Shown: one piece after another, positions 44,544 through 53,563 of the stretch
Layout of the letters: each line of letters starts with the position of its first letter
Numbering within the stretch: the first letter of the stretch is position 1
NCBI GenBank assembly: GCA_963805705.1
Contig: CAWDVH010000005.1
Location: 1,688,631-1,752,630, forward strand
Reading direction: 5' to 3'
Length of the DNA stretch: 64,000 bases
Origin: CAWDVH01 sp963805705
GTDB lineage: Bacteria; Actinomycetota; Actinomycetes; Streptosporangiales; Streptosporangiaceae
Notes under the pieces: model-generated
What the model saw: only the letters and a program-made list of their open reading frames with translations
Databases searched by the model: none
What the model was told of the DNA's origin: nothing
Position numbers and translations under genes: made by a program

Positions 44544-47345
44544 CTAAGTAGGAACCCCTCGGGTTTCCTGGCCGCGAGCCAGCGTGGTGAGCTGGTGACG
44601 GCTGTGTATACCGAGCTTTGTGAAGGCATGGGCGAGGTGATACTCGACCGTCTTGGGGCTCAGGTACAGCTGGGCGGCGGCTTCACGGTTGGATAGCCCG
44701 GATGCCACCAGTCGCGCCACCCGGAGCTCCATGGCGGTGAGTCCGGGCAGGTCGGGGTCGTCACCAGGTCGGGGTCGCAGTCCTAGGGTATTCAGTTCCG
44801 ATTCGCTGGCCTGGATGAACGGATGCGCCTGGAGTGCGCTGAACAGGGTATGGGCGGAGCGCACGGCGTCGATGGCGGCGCCACGACGGTGTAGCCGGGT
44901 CAGGCACCGTCCGTGCTGCAGGTCCAGCACTGCGCGGTGGAAGGGCAAGGACACATCACGGGCGGCGAGGCGGCCTGCCTGTAGCACCTGGTCGGCCTGG
45001 CCGAGGTCACCGCGGGCCATGGCCAGCGTGCCGCGCAGGCACGCGGCGTGGATCAGCGCGCCAGGCTCGCCGTGGTCGGCCGCGCGGGATGCGAAGGCAG
45101 TGAGGATTGCCTCGGCCTGGTCCAGCTGCCCAGTCCGGGTCAGTGCCCAGATCTGCGCCGGGCGCCACCACAACGCGGCCGGGCAGTCGACATGATCGGC
45201 CTGCGGCACGGCCAGGGCCAGGTCCGCGCCGCGCAGCGCCTCTTGCGGACTGCCCCTGGCGAAGCCCAGGATGCTTCGCGCCGAGGCGGTGAAGATCGAA
45301 GCGAGGCCGCCGAATATGGATGCCGCATCCTCGGCCGCCTGCGCATGAGCGTCGGCGGCCGCCCAGTCACCGCGGCAGGCGGCGACCGGGACAGCCGCGC
45401 TGTGCACGAATGCGAGGTCATAGTCGCGGTCCGCGTCGCGGGCCAGCGAGACGGCCAGCTCGGCGTGGCCCTGGGCGTCATCCCAGCGTCCCAGCCTGAA
45501 CTCGGCTTCAGTCAGGAAGCCCAGCGGCGGCCCGGGAAACCGGACCTGCTGCCCGGCGCTGACCCGGTGGACCGCCAGCGCGAGGTCCCCGGCCGCGGCG
45601 GGCAGGTCACCGGCGCACAGCCGGGCCACGCCGCGGTAGGCAAGAGCATCGGTCCGGGAAGCAGGCACGCTCGCCGCCTGGACGGGCAGGTCGCGGAACA
45701 GGGCCAGTGCCTGGCCGGTGTCACCGCCGAGCGCAAACGCAAAGGACCGGATGCAGCGGGCGGCGTCATACCACGGCTCGCCGCCGGTGCCGCTGCCCAG
45801 CGCCCGGTCCAGCCACATCTCGCCCTCGGCAAACGACCCGGACATCCCGAGCAGCTGACCGAGACCCAGCGCTGCCTCACCGCCTCCATAGCCCTGGCCC
45901 GCCTGATCACGGGCATCCCAGGCCGCCCGCAGCAAAACCTCCGCGTCCCACGGGCGCGCCGAAAACAGCGCGAGCTGCCCAAGCGCGGTGTCCCGGCGTG
46001 CACTGGCGGGAAGCTGCTCAATCACCGGCCGGGCACCGTTAGCGGCGGCCACGTCGGCGGCCCGCACCTGCAGCTCGAAAGCCGACAGCATGCGCTCGTC
46101 CCTGGCCGGCCCGCGTTCCGTGACGGCCCCAGCCTGCTGCAGGTACCTTGCGGCCAGAAGCAGCTTCCCCGCATCCACAGCCGCCGCGGCCGCAACGCAA
46201 AGATCAGCGGCCAGTTCCGGATCGGGACCGACAGCCGCGGCGGCGCGGTGTTCGAGCGCCGCGGAACCTCCCACGATCGCGGCCGCGCGCACATGCAGCC
46301 GCCCGCGGCGTTCTGCTCCCAGATCGTCATAGACGGCCTGGCGGATCAGCGGGTGCGCGAACCAGACTGCCCCGGCCGACAACGTGGGCCGCTCGGTCAG
46401 GAAACCCGCCCGCTGCGCCTCATCCAGCGCAGCCGCCGGGTCCGCCGTACCAGCTAGGGCCGCCGCATCGGCAACGGCGCAGTGATCGCCGAGGACCGAC
46501 ACGGCCACTACCAGGTCCCGGGCCGGCCGCGCTAGCGCAGCAAGACGCGGCAGGATGAGGCCCGCCAGCGACCTGGGCGCGCGAAATGACCCGCCTGTGA
46601 CCTTGAGCGCATCATCGGTTAGCTCGGCGAGGAGTGCCCGGGCCAGCAGCGGGTTGCCGCCGGTATGGTCGGCCAGCCGCCACACGGCCCGGTCCGAAAT
46701 CTCTGGACGGCCGAGCCTTCGGCACAGCGCGCCGAGATCCCCGGCATTCAGCCCGCTAAGCATGATTCCGGATGCACGGCGGTCGCCGCTGGCGAAGCGG
46801 GCCCACCCCTCGCCCAGGTGCGGTGTCCCCTCAGGTCGGCACGAAAGCACCATCAGAACGCGGTCCGCGGCCAGCCGCCTGCAAGCGAACAACAGCGCCC
46901 TCGCCGACGGCAGGTCAGACCACTGGAGATCCTCGACCACTACGGCAGCCGCCTGTTTCCCTTGCAGCGCGGAGATAAGCGCGAGCACTTCGACGCCCAC
47001 CGCCAGCGGATCTGCATCCGCGCGCGGACCACGGGACAGCAGCTTCAGGCCTGCCAGCGCGCCGGGTAGCAGCGTGACGGCCGCGGCCGTTAGCTGCCGC
47101 ACGACGCCATAGGCCAGCACCGCCTCCGCGGCCTCGCCGCTGGCGACGATCGCTGGCACTTCCGGCTGGCGGCCGAGGAACTCAAAGATAAGCGAGGACT
47201 TGCCAATCCCGGCCTCCCCCTGGATCAGCACAACTTGCGGCTCTCCGGCCCTCGCCGCGGCCAGGGCCGCAGTCAGGGCGCTCAGCTCCGGTAGTCGGCC
47301 GACGAAAATCCGCTCCGGACGCGCAGGCTTCCGACCGCGGTTCAT
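44544..47345 (-). CDS. LAL-type LuxR-family regulator with AAA ATPase domain
   Basis: A 933-residue regulator: Walker A GEAGIGKS at 43-50, Walker B-like VVVEDLQWSD, a long TPR-like middle and a C-terminal LuxR helix-turn-helix (GLSNREAAAQLYLSPKTVEY). I start it at the ATG 47345 (MNRGRKPARPERIFVGRLPE), where family similarity begins; the upstream part of the open frame, up to 47666, overlaps an antisense/out-of-frame transposase remnant and has no such character. Ribosome site weak. Its target is unknown; no operon partner is adjacent. Confidence 0.9.
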   Translation of the reverse strand: MNRGRKPARPERIFVGRLPELSALTAALAAARAGEPQVVLIQGEAGIGKSSLIFEFLGRQPEVPAIVASGEAAEAVLAYGVVRQLTAAAVTLLPGALAGLKLLSRGPRADADPLAVGVEVLALISALQGKQAAAVVVEDLQWSDLPSARALLFACRRLAADRVLMVLSCRPEGTPHLGEGWARFASGDRRASGIMLSGLNAGDLGALCRRLGRPEISDRAVWRLADHTGGNPLLARALLAELTDDALKVTGGSFRAPRSLAGLILPRLAALARPARDLVVAVSVLGDHCAVADAAALAGTADPAAALDEAQRAGFLTERPTLSAGAVWFAHPLIRQAVYDDLGAERRGRLHVRAAAIVGGSAALEHRAAAAVGPDPELAADLCVAAAAAVDAGKLLLAARYLQQAGAVTERGPARDERMLSAFELQVRAADVAAANGARPVIEQLPASARRDTALGQLALFSARPWDAEVLLRAAWDARDQAGQGYGGGEAALGLGQLLGMSGSFAEGEMWLDRALGSGTGGEPWYDAARCIRSFAFALGGDTGQALALFRDLPVQAASVPASRTDALAYRGVARLCAGDLPAAAGDLALAVHRVSAGQQVRFPGPPLGFLTEAEFRLGRWDDAQGHAELAVSLARDADRDYDLAFVHSAAVPVAACRGDWAAADAHAQAAEDAASIFGGLASIFTASARSILGFARGSPQEALRGADLALAVPQADHVDCPAALWWRPAQIWALTRTGQLDQAEAILTAFASRAADHGEPGALIHAACLRGTLAMARGDLGQADQVLQAGRLAARDVSLPFHRAVLDLQHGRCLTRLHRRGAAIDAVRSAHTLFSALQAHPFIQASESELNTLGLRPRPGDDPDLPGLTAMELRVARLVASGLSNREAAAQLYLSPKTVEYHLAHAFTKLGIHSRHQLTTLARGQETRGVPT

Positions 47346-47524
47346 AGTGTGATCTCGCCCCGAGAGTGCCGACCCTTTGGCGTGAACATGCCACCAGGCA
47401 AGTTCCGGGTCAAGGTCACCACTTTTCTTTACCTTTTTTTTAGCTACCAATGGTTTGCTATTGACCTCTTCTCTGCCAGATCCAAGCCTGGATCCACCGA
47501 CGAATTGTGGTAGGTCATTTCCGG

Positions 47525-47658
47525 GTTGATCTCTGCCCGCGGTGCCAGCCTTCGGGCAGGTGCAAGGTGATGTGGCCGTGGCGGGCGGTGCGGGCGGCGA
47601 CGTCGACGAGGTCGCGGCGCAGAGTGGCGCCGTAGGCTTTGGCGTAGGCGAGACTAGC
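47525..47658 (-). mobile_element. C-terminal remnant of an IS1380-type transposase
   Basis: On the minus strand the frame reads ASLAYAKAYGATLRRDLVDV followed by ARTARHGHITLHLPEGWHRG. The L-R-R-D-L-x-x-V-x-A-R and H-x-x-x-H-L-P-x-x-W-H motif is the conserved tail of IS1380-family transposases in actinobacteria. The DDE catalytic part is missing and no terminal repeats were found. The rest of the gap 47346-47747 has no gene. Confidence 0.65.
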
Positions 47659-47747
47659 CTGGGCACTGGCCGGGCTGAAGGGCTACCTGACAGCTTCGGA
47701 CATACCAGTGGATCGGCCCAATTCTTGTTGTTTGGGCGTAACGGTGC

Positions 47748-48050
47748 CTACCCGCCGGGTTGAGGTTCGGTCTGCGACAGACCGTGATCCACCGCCTTCT
47801 GGAAGGCGTTCATGTGCTGGATGCCGTCTAGCCAGGCTTGCAGCATGGGAGGAAAGTGCTCCTGCACGTCTCGATCTACCTGATCGCCTTGGCCCAGTGC
47901 GTCAAAGGCACCCGGGTTGGTCAGGATGATCTGGGCCAGGGTCGCGACTTCGCGTGCGATGTCGCTGACCTCGACCGCATGCCGGTGAACCCAGAGCCAC
48001 CATGCAATCGAACCAGGTGTGTACGGATTGGCGTCGTCATTGTCACTCAT
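47748..48050 (-). CDS. Small protein of unknown function, 100 residues
   Basis: Starts MSDNDDANPYTPGSIAWWLW and contains a helical, acidic-rich body ending SQTEPQPGG. AGGAGG lies seven bases before the ATG, strong support that it is translated. No signal peptide or membrane helix. It belongs to a run of three small minus-strand genes (with those at 48166 and 48837), each with its own ribosome site. No function recognised. Confidence 0.65.
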   Translation of the reverse strand: MSDNDDANPYTPGSIAWWLWVHRHAVEVSDIAREVATLAQIILTNPGAFDALGQGDQVDRDVQEHFPPMLQAWLDGIQHMNAFQKAVDHGLSQTEPQPGG

Positions 48051-48165
48051 TGCTCAGCCTCCTTGATCGTCGTTCGTCTTCGTCTGTCGTCTGCTACGGT
48101 GATGGCCCATTCATTTCGATGGACTCTGACTCGGTTATGACTGCATTCCGGACGAGAAGTCCCGG

Positions 48166-48600
48166 TCAAACTGGCGGCTCTATCATCACATTAGCAAGGT
48201 CCAGGGCGATTATCGATATTTGCTGAGCATCGAGATGAAACCCTGAACACAGAAGCTGAACCGTAAACTCAGGTTCTGATGTGCTGATCACGGCCTGGAG
48301 TGAGACGGTGCAACCAAGTGGATCAGTTTGAGGAGCCGGTAGCCGAAGCTGTACTTCATCGACGACCTCCCCGTTGCTGGTATTAAAAAGTTGTCCGGTG
48401 AAAAACTGCGCCTTGCCGTCGTGGTCATGGATCACGACGCGCGCGAAAACGGCCCATGCATACTGTTTCCGTCCCTGGGGACGGGACAGCTTCAACTCCG
48501 CGACTACCTGCCCCGGTATGCCAGTACCCAGCTGTTTAGCGGCTCCCGTATATGTTGTCGTGACGGCCGTCTCGGTGGTCGGTGATGTTGGCGTTGGCAT
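48166..48600 (-). CDS. Small beta-rich protein of unknown function, 144 residues
   Basis: Starts MPTPTSPTTETAVTTTYTGA. The Thr-rich tail is followed by strands such as QYAWAVFARVVIHDHDGKAQ, VDEVQLRLPAP and CTVSLQAVISTSEPEFTVQL, suggesting a beta-sandwich. AAAGGGA lies before the ATG at 48600; the open frame continues upstream without a ribosome site. Codon usage is less GC-biased than in the neighbours. No family recognised. Confidence 0.65.
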   Translation of the reverse strand: MPTPTSPTTETAVTTTYTGAAKQLGTGIPGQVVAELKLSRPQGRKQYAWAVFARVVIHDHDGKAQFFTGQLFNTSNGEVVDEVQLRLPAPQTDPLGCTVSLQAVISTSEPEFTVQLLCSGFHLDAQQISIIALDLANVMIEPPV

Positions 48601-48836
48601 TGGATTCCCTTTCGTTTGCTGAGACCCATACTGTGCATGTCCATACGACTGGGTCCCAGGCCATTGGCATTTCGGCTCTAGGTGGACAACTCTCGGCGGC
48701 CCCGGCACGCGCGGCCGCCCCAGGGACGACGCATACTCGCCGGGGCAGTGCCGCGCTCAGGCTCCGTACGTAGAGCCTCAGTGGCACCCTCCGAAGCGGA
48801 TCGAGGTACCGATCTCCTCAAGTGGATTCGGCATGG

Positions 48837-49010
48837 TTACTCCTCAGCGCTTGCCGCCGTTCCGCTCTCGCCCGGCTGGACTTCCTGCTCGAAGATCGCG
48901 AGCAGTTCGAGAAGGCCTGCGAATTCGTGTCGGACAGCGGTGCCCGGCACGGCGAGAGACCCTTCGTAGCGGCCATCGGGCGTCTTGGTGATGTCAAGGA
49001 TGAGCCGCAT
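48837..49010 (-). CDS. Very small protein, 57 residues
   Basis: Starts MRLILDITKTPDGRYEGSLA and ends with an acidic tail. AGGAGG lies nine bases before the ATG, the main support. The first half looks like a beta hairpin (MRLILDITKTPDGRYEGSL). It opens the run of three small minus-strand genes (48837, 48166, 47748). The region 49011-49384 upstream shows no further gene. Confidence 0.55.
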   Translation of the reverse strand: MRLILDITKTPDGRYEGSLAVPGTAVRHEFAGLLELLAIFEQEVQPGESGTAASAEE

Positions 49011-49384
49011 GCGATCAGCCCTCCTGCTCAGGCCCGGCCAGTGGATTGCTGCCCCCCGGTCACGCCCATCCGAACCGAGGTTACGGATTCGCCGGGCGGG
49101 TCGGCGACCGGCATTTCCCTGGGTTCTCCCCCAGGCTGACACCCTGGGTTGTCGGGACTTCTCTTTCCAGAGCACCGGCAGCGAGACCCGGCCGTTAGTG
49201 TGCGGACGCCTCGGATCGGACGGTCGGCGTGGAAGCGGCCTCAAGAGACGTGTGACGGCAGGCAGGGCGACTCGCATGTCCGTGCACGTCCTGATCACGT
49301 GGCCTGTGGGATGTGCTGATGCGGGGATCACGTAGAGGTGGTAGTACGACGCCGCCATCCGCGGCACCGGGTTGAGCCGCCGGG

Positions 49385-49426
49385 TTGACAGGGCCGGTCC
49401 GCATGCGCTACTAAGTACAACTTAGT
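49385..49426 (+). promoter_or_regulatory. PadR promoter with overlapping operator palindrome
   Basis: TTGACA (49385-49390) is followed after 18 bases by TACTAA (49409-49414). The latter is the left part of a perfect palindrome ACTAAGT-ACA-ACTTAGT (49410-49426), in a low-GC patch 31 bases before the GTG of the PadR gene. A palindrome over the -10 box fits autorepression by the PadR protein. Confidence 0.65.
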
Positions 49427-49456
49427 ATTTGGTACTGCATAACCGGAGGGACGCCC

Positions 49457-49774
49457 GTGCACGGCAAGTTTGATGACCTGGGCCGGTTCGCTGATCCGTC
49501 GGTGCTGATCCTGACCAGCCTGGCCGACGGGCCGCGGCACGGGTACGCGATCATGACGGACATCGCGGCGTTCAGCGGCGTGTCGATGGAGCCGGGCACG
49601 CTGTACGGGGCACTGTCCCGGCTGGAGCGGCGCGGCTGGGTGCGGCCGCTGGACGCTCAGGAGCGCCGCCGGCCATATGAGATCACCGCGGCGGGCGAGG
49701 CCGTGCTGGCCGAGCAGCTCAAGACCATGCAGCAGGTGGTGCGCACCGGCCGCGCGCGCACCGCGACGGCCTGA
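49457..49774 (+). CDS. PadR-family transcriptional regulator
   Basis: A 105-residue regulator: winged-helix ILTSLADGPRHGYAIMTDIA, the recognition-helix turn MEPGTLYGALSRLERRGWV and the wing RRRPYEITAAGEAVLAEQL, with a short C-terminus (subgroup 2). GTG start with GGAGG nine bases upstream. PadR proteins usually repress their own operon until a ligand binds; the palindrome at 49410-49426 is the probable operator. The propeller gene follows after 10 bases. Confidence 0.92.
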   Translation: MHGKFDDLGRFADPSVLILTSLADGPRHGYAIMTDIAAFSGVSMEPGTLYGALSRLERRGWVRPLDAQERRRPYEITAAGEAVLAEQLKTMQQVVRTGRARTATA

Positions 49775-49784
49775 GCGCGGACCG

Positions 49785-51185
49785 ATGCCCAGGCTGGCCG
49801 CCCCGCTGTCCCGCGCCCTGGTGCGCTGCTACCCGCGCCGCTGGCGGCAGCGCTACGCCGACGAGGTGCTGGCGGTGCTTGACCAGCACCGGCCGCGCAT
49901 CCGGACCGTGCTCAACCTGGCGGCCAGCGCCGCGACCACTCACCTGGACCCGGACTACCGGGCAGGAAGGCCTGACATGAAGATCCTGCGCTACGCCGCG
50001 GTATGCGCCGCCGCCGTCGGCCTGATATTCGGGCTGCCTTTCGGCCTGTTCGTGCACGAGCAAAACTGGAAGGACAGCCATTGGCACCGCAGCATGAACG
50101 GCAGCGTGGGCACCATGTCGTTCGGCCTGGGCCAGCGGATCCTGCTCACCGGCACCTCCGGTCCCATGGATGGCACCGACACCTTGTGGAACGTGGCCGA
50201 TCCGGCCCGCCCCCGCCGCCTGACGGTATTCGAGGGCGGCTCCCCCGCCGCGCTATCCCCGGACACCCGCACCGTGGCCACCATCAACTTCAGCGGCCAG
50301 CCGATCCTGTGGAACGCCACCAGCCGCCGCCAGCCCACCCGGCTCGCCCGGCTGCAGACCCGCGACGACGGAAACGTGTGGGGCGAGGCGTTCTCCCCGG
50401 ATGGCCGCGTCCTGGCCACCGCGTTCACCGACCGGATCTACCTGTGGGACGTGACCGACCCGGCCCGGCCCCGCCTGCTGCGCGTCCTGGCCGCCCCGAC
50501 CTCGGCACCGGGCCCGGACAGCCTGTCCTCCGGGGGCGAACCCCCGAACCAGGGCGACCTCGCGTTCTCCCCCGACGGGCACCTGCTGGCCGCACCGATC
50601 GGCCGCACCGGGGCCGCGGTGTGGAACGTGACCGACCCGGCCGCCGCCACCCGCATCGCTACCCTGCCCGGCGCATCCGGCTTCATCGACGTCATCGCCT
50701 TCGCGCCTGGCAGCCACCTTCTGGCCGACGTGGGCGCCTTCGGCACGGTCACCCTGTACGCCCTGCACGGGACCGCCGCCCCGGTCCGCGTGGCCGCCAT
50801 GGCGACGCTGCCGGCCGCCGGGCTCAAGCTCAACTTCTGCGGCAACCTCTGCCAGGCCGGGCAATTCGCGTTGGGCTTCGCCTCGAAAGGGCACGCCCTG
50901 ACCGCCATCGTGAACTACGCCACGGCCGGGCCCTCCGGTCCCCAGATGCCCCCCCAGTCGGTCCGGGACTACGTGTTCAGCTGGAACGTGACCAGCCCGC
51001 GGTCGGTCACCCGCAGCATCGCCTTCAGCCGACCGGCGCTCCCCGGGCCCGGCGGCGGCGACGGCGGCCAGCCGGCGCTCGCTCCCAACGGGCGGACCGT
51101 GGTAGACGGGGCACCATTCGGAGACTTCGGGATAACCCTGTGGCAGCTGCCCCGACTCACTCCAGCCGGTACACCGGCCAGCTGA
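49785..51185 (+). CDS. Membrane-anchored WD40-like propeller protein in a PadR operon
   Basis: A 466-residue protein. The N-terminal part RALVRCYPRRWRQRYADEVL is the short helical motif often found at the start of proteins that follow PadR genes; residues 66-90 make one membrane helix (YAAVCAAAVGLIFGLPFGLF), and the rest is a beta-propeller of WD40-like repeats with the pattern LAFSPDGHLLA and WNVTDPA. The propeller is predicted on the outer face. Function unknown; perhaps a sensor or anchor for ligands acting on the PadR protein. The repeats are recent-looking (WNVADPARPRRL, WDVTDPARPRLL, WNVTDPAAATRI). Confidence 0.85.
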   Translation: MPRLAAPLSRALVRCYPRRWRQRYADEVLAVLDQHRPRIRTVLNLAASAATTHLDPDYRAGRPDMKILRYAAVCAAAVGLIFGLPFGLFVHEQNWKDSHWHRSMNGSVGTMSFGLGQRILLTGTSGPMDGTDTLWNVADPARPRRLTVFEGGSPAALSPDTRTVATINFSGQPILWNATSRRQPTRLARLQTRDDGNVWGEAFSPDGRVLATAFTDRIYLWDVTDPARPRLLRVLAAPTSAPGPDSLSSGGEPPNQGDLAFSPDGHLLAAPIGRTGAAVWNVTDPAAATRIATLPGASGFIDVIAFAPGSHLLADVGAFGTVTLYALHGTAAPVRVAAMATLPAAGLKLNFCGNLCQAGQFALGFASKGHALTAIVNYATAGPSGPQMPPQSVRDYVFSWNVTSPRSVTRSIAFSRPALPGPGGGDGGQPALAPNGRTVVDGAPFGDFGITLWQLPRLTPAGTPAS

Positions 51186-51301
51186 CCACCCAGGCCGCGG
51201 CGCTGCTAGTGCATCGCGCCGACACCGACGCCCGCAGTCCACCGCAGAGCCGTCCTCGTTGACCGCGTCTTTTTCAGCGTTCGTGATCGTCCTGACCTAA
51301 T

Positions 51302-52684
51302 TCAGCTCTTCCGGCGCCTCGGCTTCACCCTTCGGCCGCCTCCGGCGTCGCCGGCCTGCTCCACCTCCTCGGTAAGGGCCGGAACATCGACCTGCGGAGT
51401 CCTCGGCGTCCGTGGGATTGGTTGTCCCGCGACCCGGCGAGCAGACTTGGCAGCGGCTTTCCGTCCGGTCTTCGGCGCGTCTAGGTCGAAGGATGCGAGC
51501 CGGCCGCCCTCGGGTGGTGTCGCGACTTTCGGCAGCCGTGCGGGCCTGAGGTCGCGGCGCCGCGCCACGATGCGGTAACCAACCCGGATCGCGCGGAGCT
51601 TTCGGCGCGCGTCGCCGGGGACACGGGCGATCTCGAACCCATCTGCGTCCCGCCGGCTGACGTAGAGGGCCTGCGGTCCGTAGCTGGTCAGGAACACCTG
51701 ATACCGGCCGCGCCGGACTAGGGCGGCGAAGTCCTCGTCGAGTGCGACCCGTACGGATTCGCCGGTCAGAACCGCCTCGCCGAAGTCCTCGAAGTAGCTC
51801 TCGGGGCTTTCGAGGCAGAAAAGCGATCGCAGCGAGCCATCCGGGTGCGGGACCGCGGCCGACTTCCGCCCGCTGACGTAGAAGTCTCCCTGTACGATCA
51901 CGTTCCCTTCGAAGTATCCGGCCCAGCCGCTCTGAGAGCGGCCGCCGATCCCGATCCCGGTCTCCGAGCCGCCGAGGACCCCCTGCCCGGTCCGGCAGAA
52001 TCCGGAGACCCCGATGGCAGACCCGCTGGTCCCGGTGGACACTCCTTGGACGGCGTTGGTCGGGGAGGCACCAAGGACCCCGACGCCGTTCTGGGACTCG
52101 CCATAGACGCCGTAGCGGTCGCTCGAGGAGCCGTGGATACCCGCGAGACCTTCGTCACTCCTACCTTCAACGCCTACCCCGTCGCGGGAGCTGCCGGTGA
52201 CGCCGGCGCGCCCGGCGCTCTGGCCGATGACACCCCACCCGCCGGTCGAGACCCCGTGTACTCCGACGCCGTCGTCGCTCTCGCCGACGACGCCCGTCCC
52301 CGCGATCAGGGTGCCGCCGTCTTCGACGATCACGCCGAGGAGGGATCGGCCCACCACGCCGAAGGAGTTGGTGGCCCCGAGGACCCCCGTCTCGCCAAAG
52401 AACAGTTTCGGCCCCGCGCTCGCCACACCTAGGACGCCCACGCCGTTGTCCTGCGCCGTCACCATGCCGAGGACGCCTGACGGGGTCTGACCGGCCGAGG
52501 GCCCGGTCGAGAAGTTGTCGCCCCGGACGGCGGCGACACCAATGGGCGTGCCAAGACGTTGCACCCACAACGCCGAGGTCTGGGTTCCGAAAGCGCTGCC
52601 GTCGTGTATCAGTGCCGTAGATGCCGTCGCACGGTTGTAGGGGAACATAGTGATGCCGATGGCCAGTGGATCTCCGTTGGTCAT
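51302..52684 (-). CDS. Glycine/valine repeat beta-helix protein, tail-fibre-like
   Basis: A 460-residue protein with no signal peptide. Residues about 65-270 consist of short repeats of the form GVGVxGxSxxGxGVxG (for example GVGVHGVSTGGWGVIGQSAG and GVGVLGASPTNAVQGVSTG), predicting a beta-helix or trimeric fibre. Next comes a stretch GNVIVQGDFYVSGRKSA, like the junctions in phage tail fibres and in the head-domain LbR type, then a globular domain (YFEDFGEAVLTGESVRVALD) and a basic Ser/Arg-rich tail. GGGAG precedes the ATG at 52684. Isolated gene; converges on the PadR operon. Confidence 0.8.
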   Translation of the reverse strand: MTNGDPLAIGITMFPYNRATASTALIHDGSAFGTQTSALWVQRLGTPIGVAAVRGDNFSTGPSAGQTPSGVLGMVTAQDNGVGVLGVASAGPKLFFGETGVLGATNSFGVVGRSLLGVIVEDGGTLIAGTGVVGESDDGVGVHGVSTGGWGVIGQSAGRAGVTGSSRDGVGVEGRSDEGLAGIHGSSSDRYGVYGESQNGVGVLGASPTNAVQGVSTGTSGSAIGVSGFCRTGQGVLGGSETGIGIGGRSQSGWAGYFEGNVIVQGDFYVSGRKSAAVPHPDGSLRSLFCLESPESYFEDFGEAVLTGESVRVALDEDFAALVRRGRYQVFLTSYGPQALYVSRRDADGFEIARVPGDARRKLRAIRVGYRIVARRRDLRPARLPKVATPPEGGRLASFDLDAPKTGRKAAAKSARRVAGQPIPRTPRTPQVDVPALTEEVEQAGDAGGGRRVKPRRRKS

Positions 52685-53206
52685 GATCGTCTCCCGGGAG
52701 CTGTGTGGAAGGAGGATTCCTTATTCCTAGACGAGGGCGCCGTAAGTGCTGCCCACCACGGTGGGCACGAAGATCAAGGCCGTTATTTGTAAGCCAGCTA
52801 GGCAGCAGACGTACCGCCCGACAGCCCTGGGCAACTTCAGATGACCGTCGGCAGAGACGCCTTGTAGACATGAGGCGGAGTGAGATAAGGCACCCATCAG
52901 AATCATGCTGGGCCCCCTTGATCACATCTCGTGACCGATCCTGGCTGGCACGCCAAGTATTTGGACGAGAAGTAACGTAAAGCAAAGGTAATGGTATATG
53001 CAAGAGCCAGTCAAGAACAACGATCGCCGCCTGGTCCGGCGTTGCTGTCTGATCTGGCACACGATTGCCACTTGGCCGACAGCCAGAACGCCCGGATCCA
53101 CTCGCTGAACGCCGTGGCCAGTTCAGGTCAGCTCCCTTTCCTGGCGGGTCATATGTGAGAAGGCGCTGTATCAGCTGAGGCGGCCCAGGGGTGGTGGGAG
53201 TGACCG
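52685..53206. other. Intergenic stretch, no gene
   Basis: About 520 bases, partly AT-richer (52900-53010), without a convincing frame or RNA-like structure. It should contain the promoter of the fibre-like gene at 52684 and possibly the lost 5' part of the TetR remnant. Confidence 0.5.
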
Positions 53207-53209
53207 GTG

Positions 53210-53452
53210 CCCGCAGGTATTCGGCGCAGGCGGGTGGCCAGCACCAATGATCATCTGCAACAGGCCACCGCCGACGTCGTTGCCGACTGGATCTCCCGTG
53301 GAGCGGTTCTGTTCGCACGGCATGGTCTCGGCGAGCCGGCCGCCCGCCGCCTCACCATCGCGATGATCGCCGCCCTCGAGGGAGCCTTCGTACTGGCCCG
53401 CGCCCTCCGCGATCCCGAACCCTCCTCGCCGTGTGCCCGCACGAGAGCATAG
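53210..53452 (+). pseudogene. C-terminal remnant of a TetR/AcrR regulator
   Basis: The frame contains LQQATADVVADWISRGAVLF and LTIAMIAALEGAFVLARALR, matching the C-terminal ligand-domain helices of the YxaF/LmrA subfamily of TetR regulators, with a normal stop. The DNA-binding N-terminus is absent both in this frame and in the upstream DNA. A dead remnant. Confidence 0.65.
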
Positions 53453-53563
53453 GCATGCTCATAGGATGCCATCGCCGCTGCACCGGCTACGGCGCCCGCG
53501 GTGGTCCACCTGATAACCCGGTCAGCCGCCGTCACCGGGTACCACCAAGCACAATGGTCATGG

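Noticed and set aside
47346..47666. 107-residue N-terminal extension of the LAL regulator
   Set aside because: This part overlaps the transposase remnant in another frame, is Pro/Thr-rich without similarity, and the family starts at 47345.
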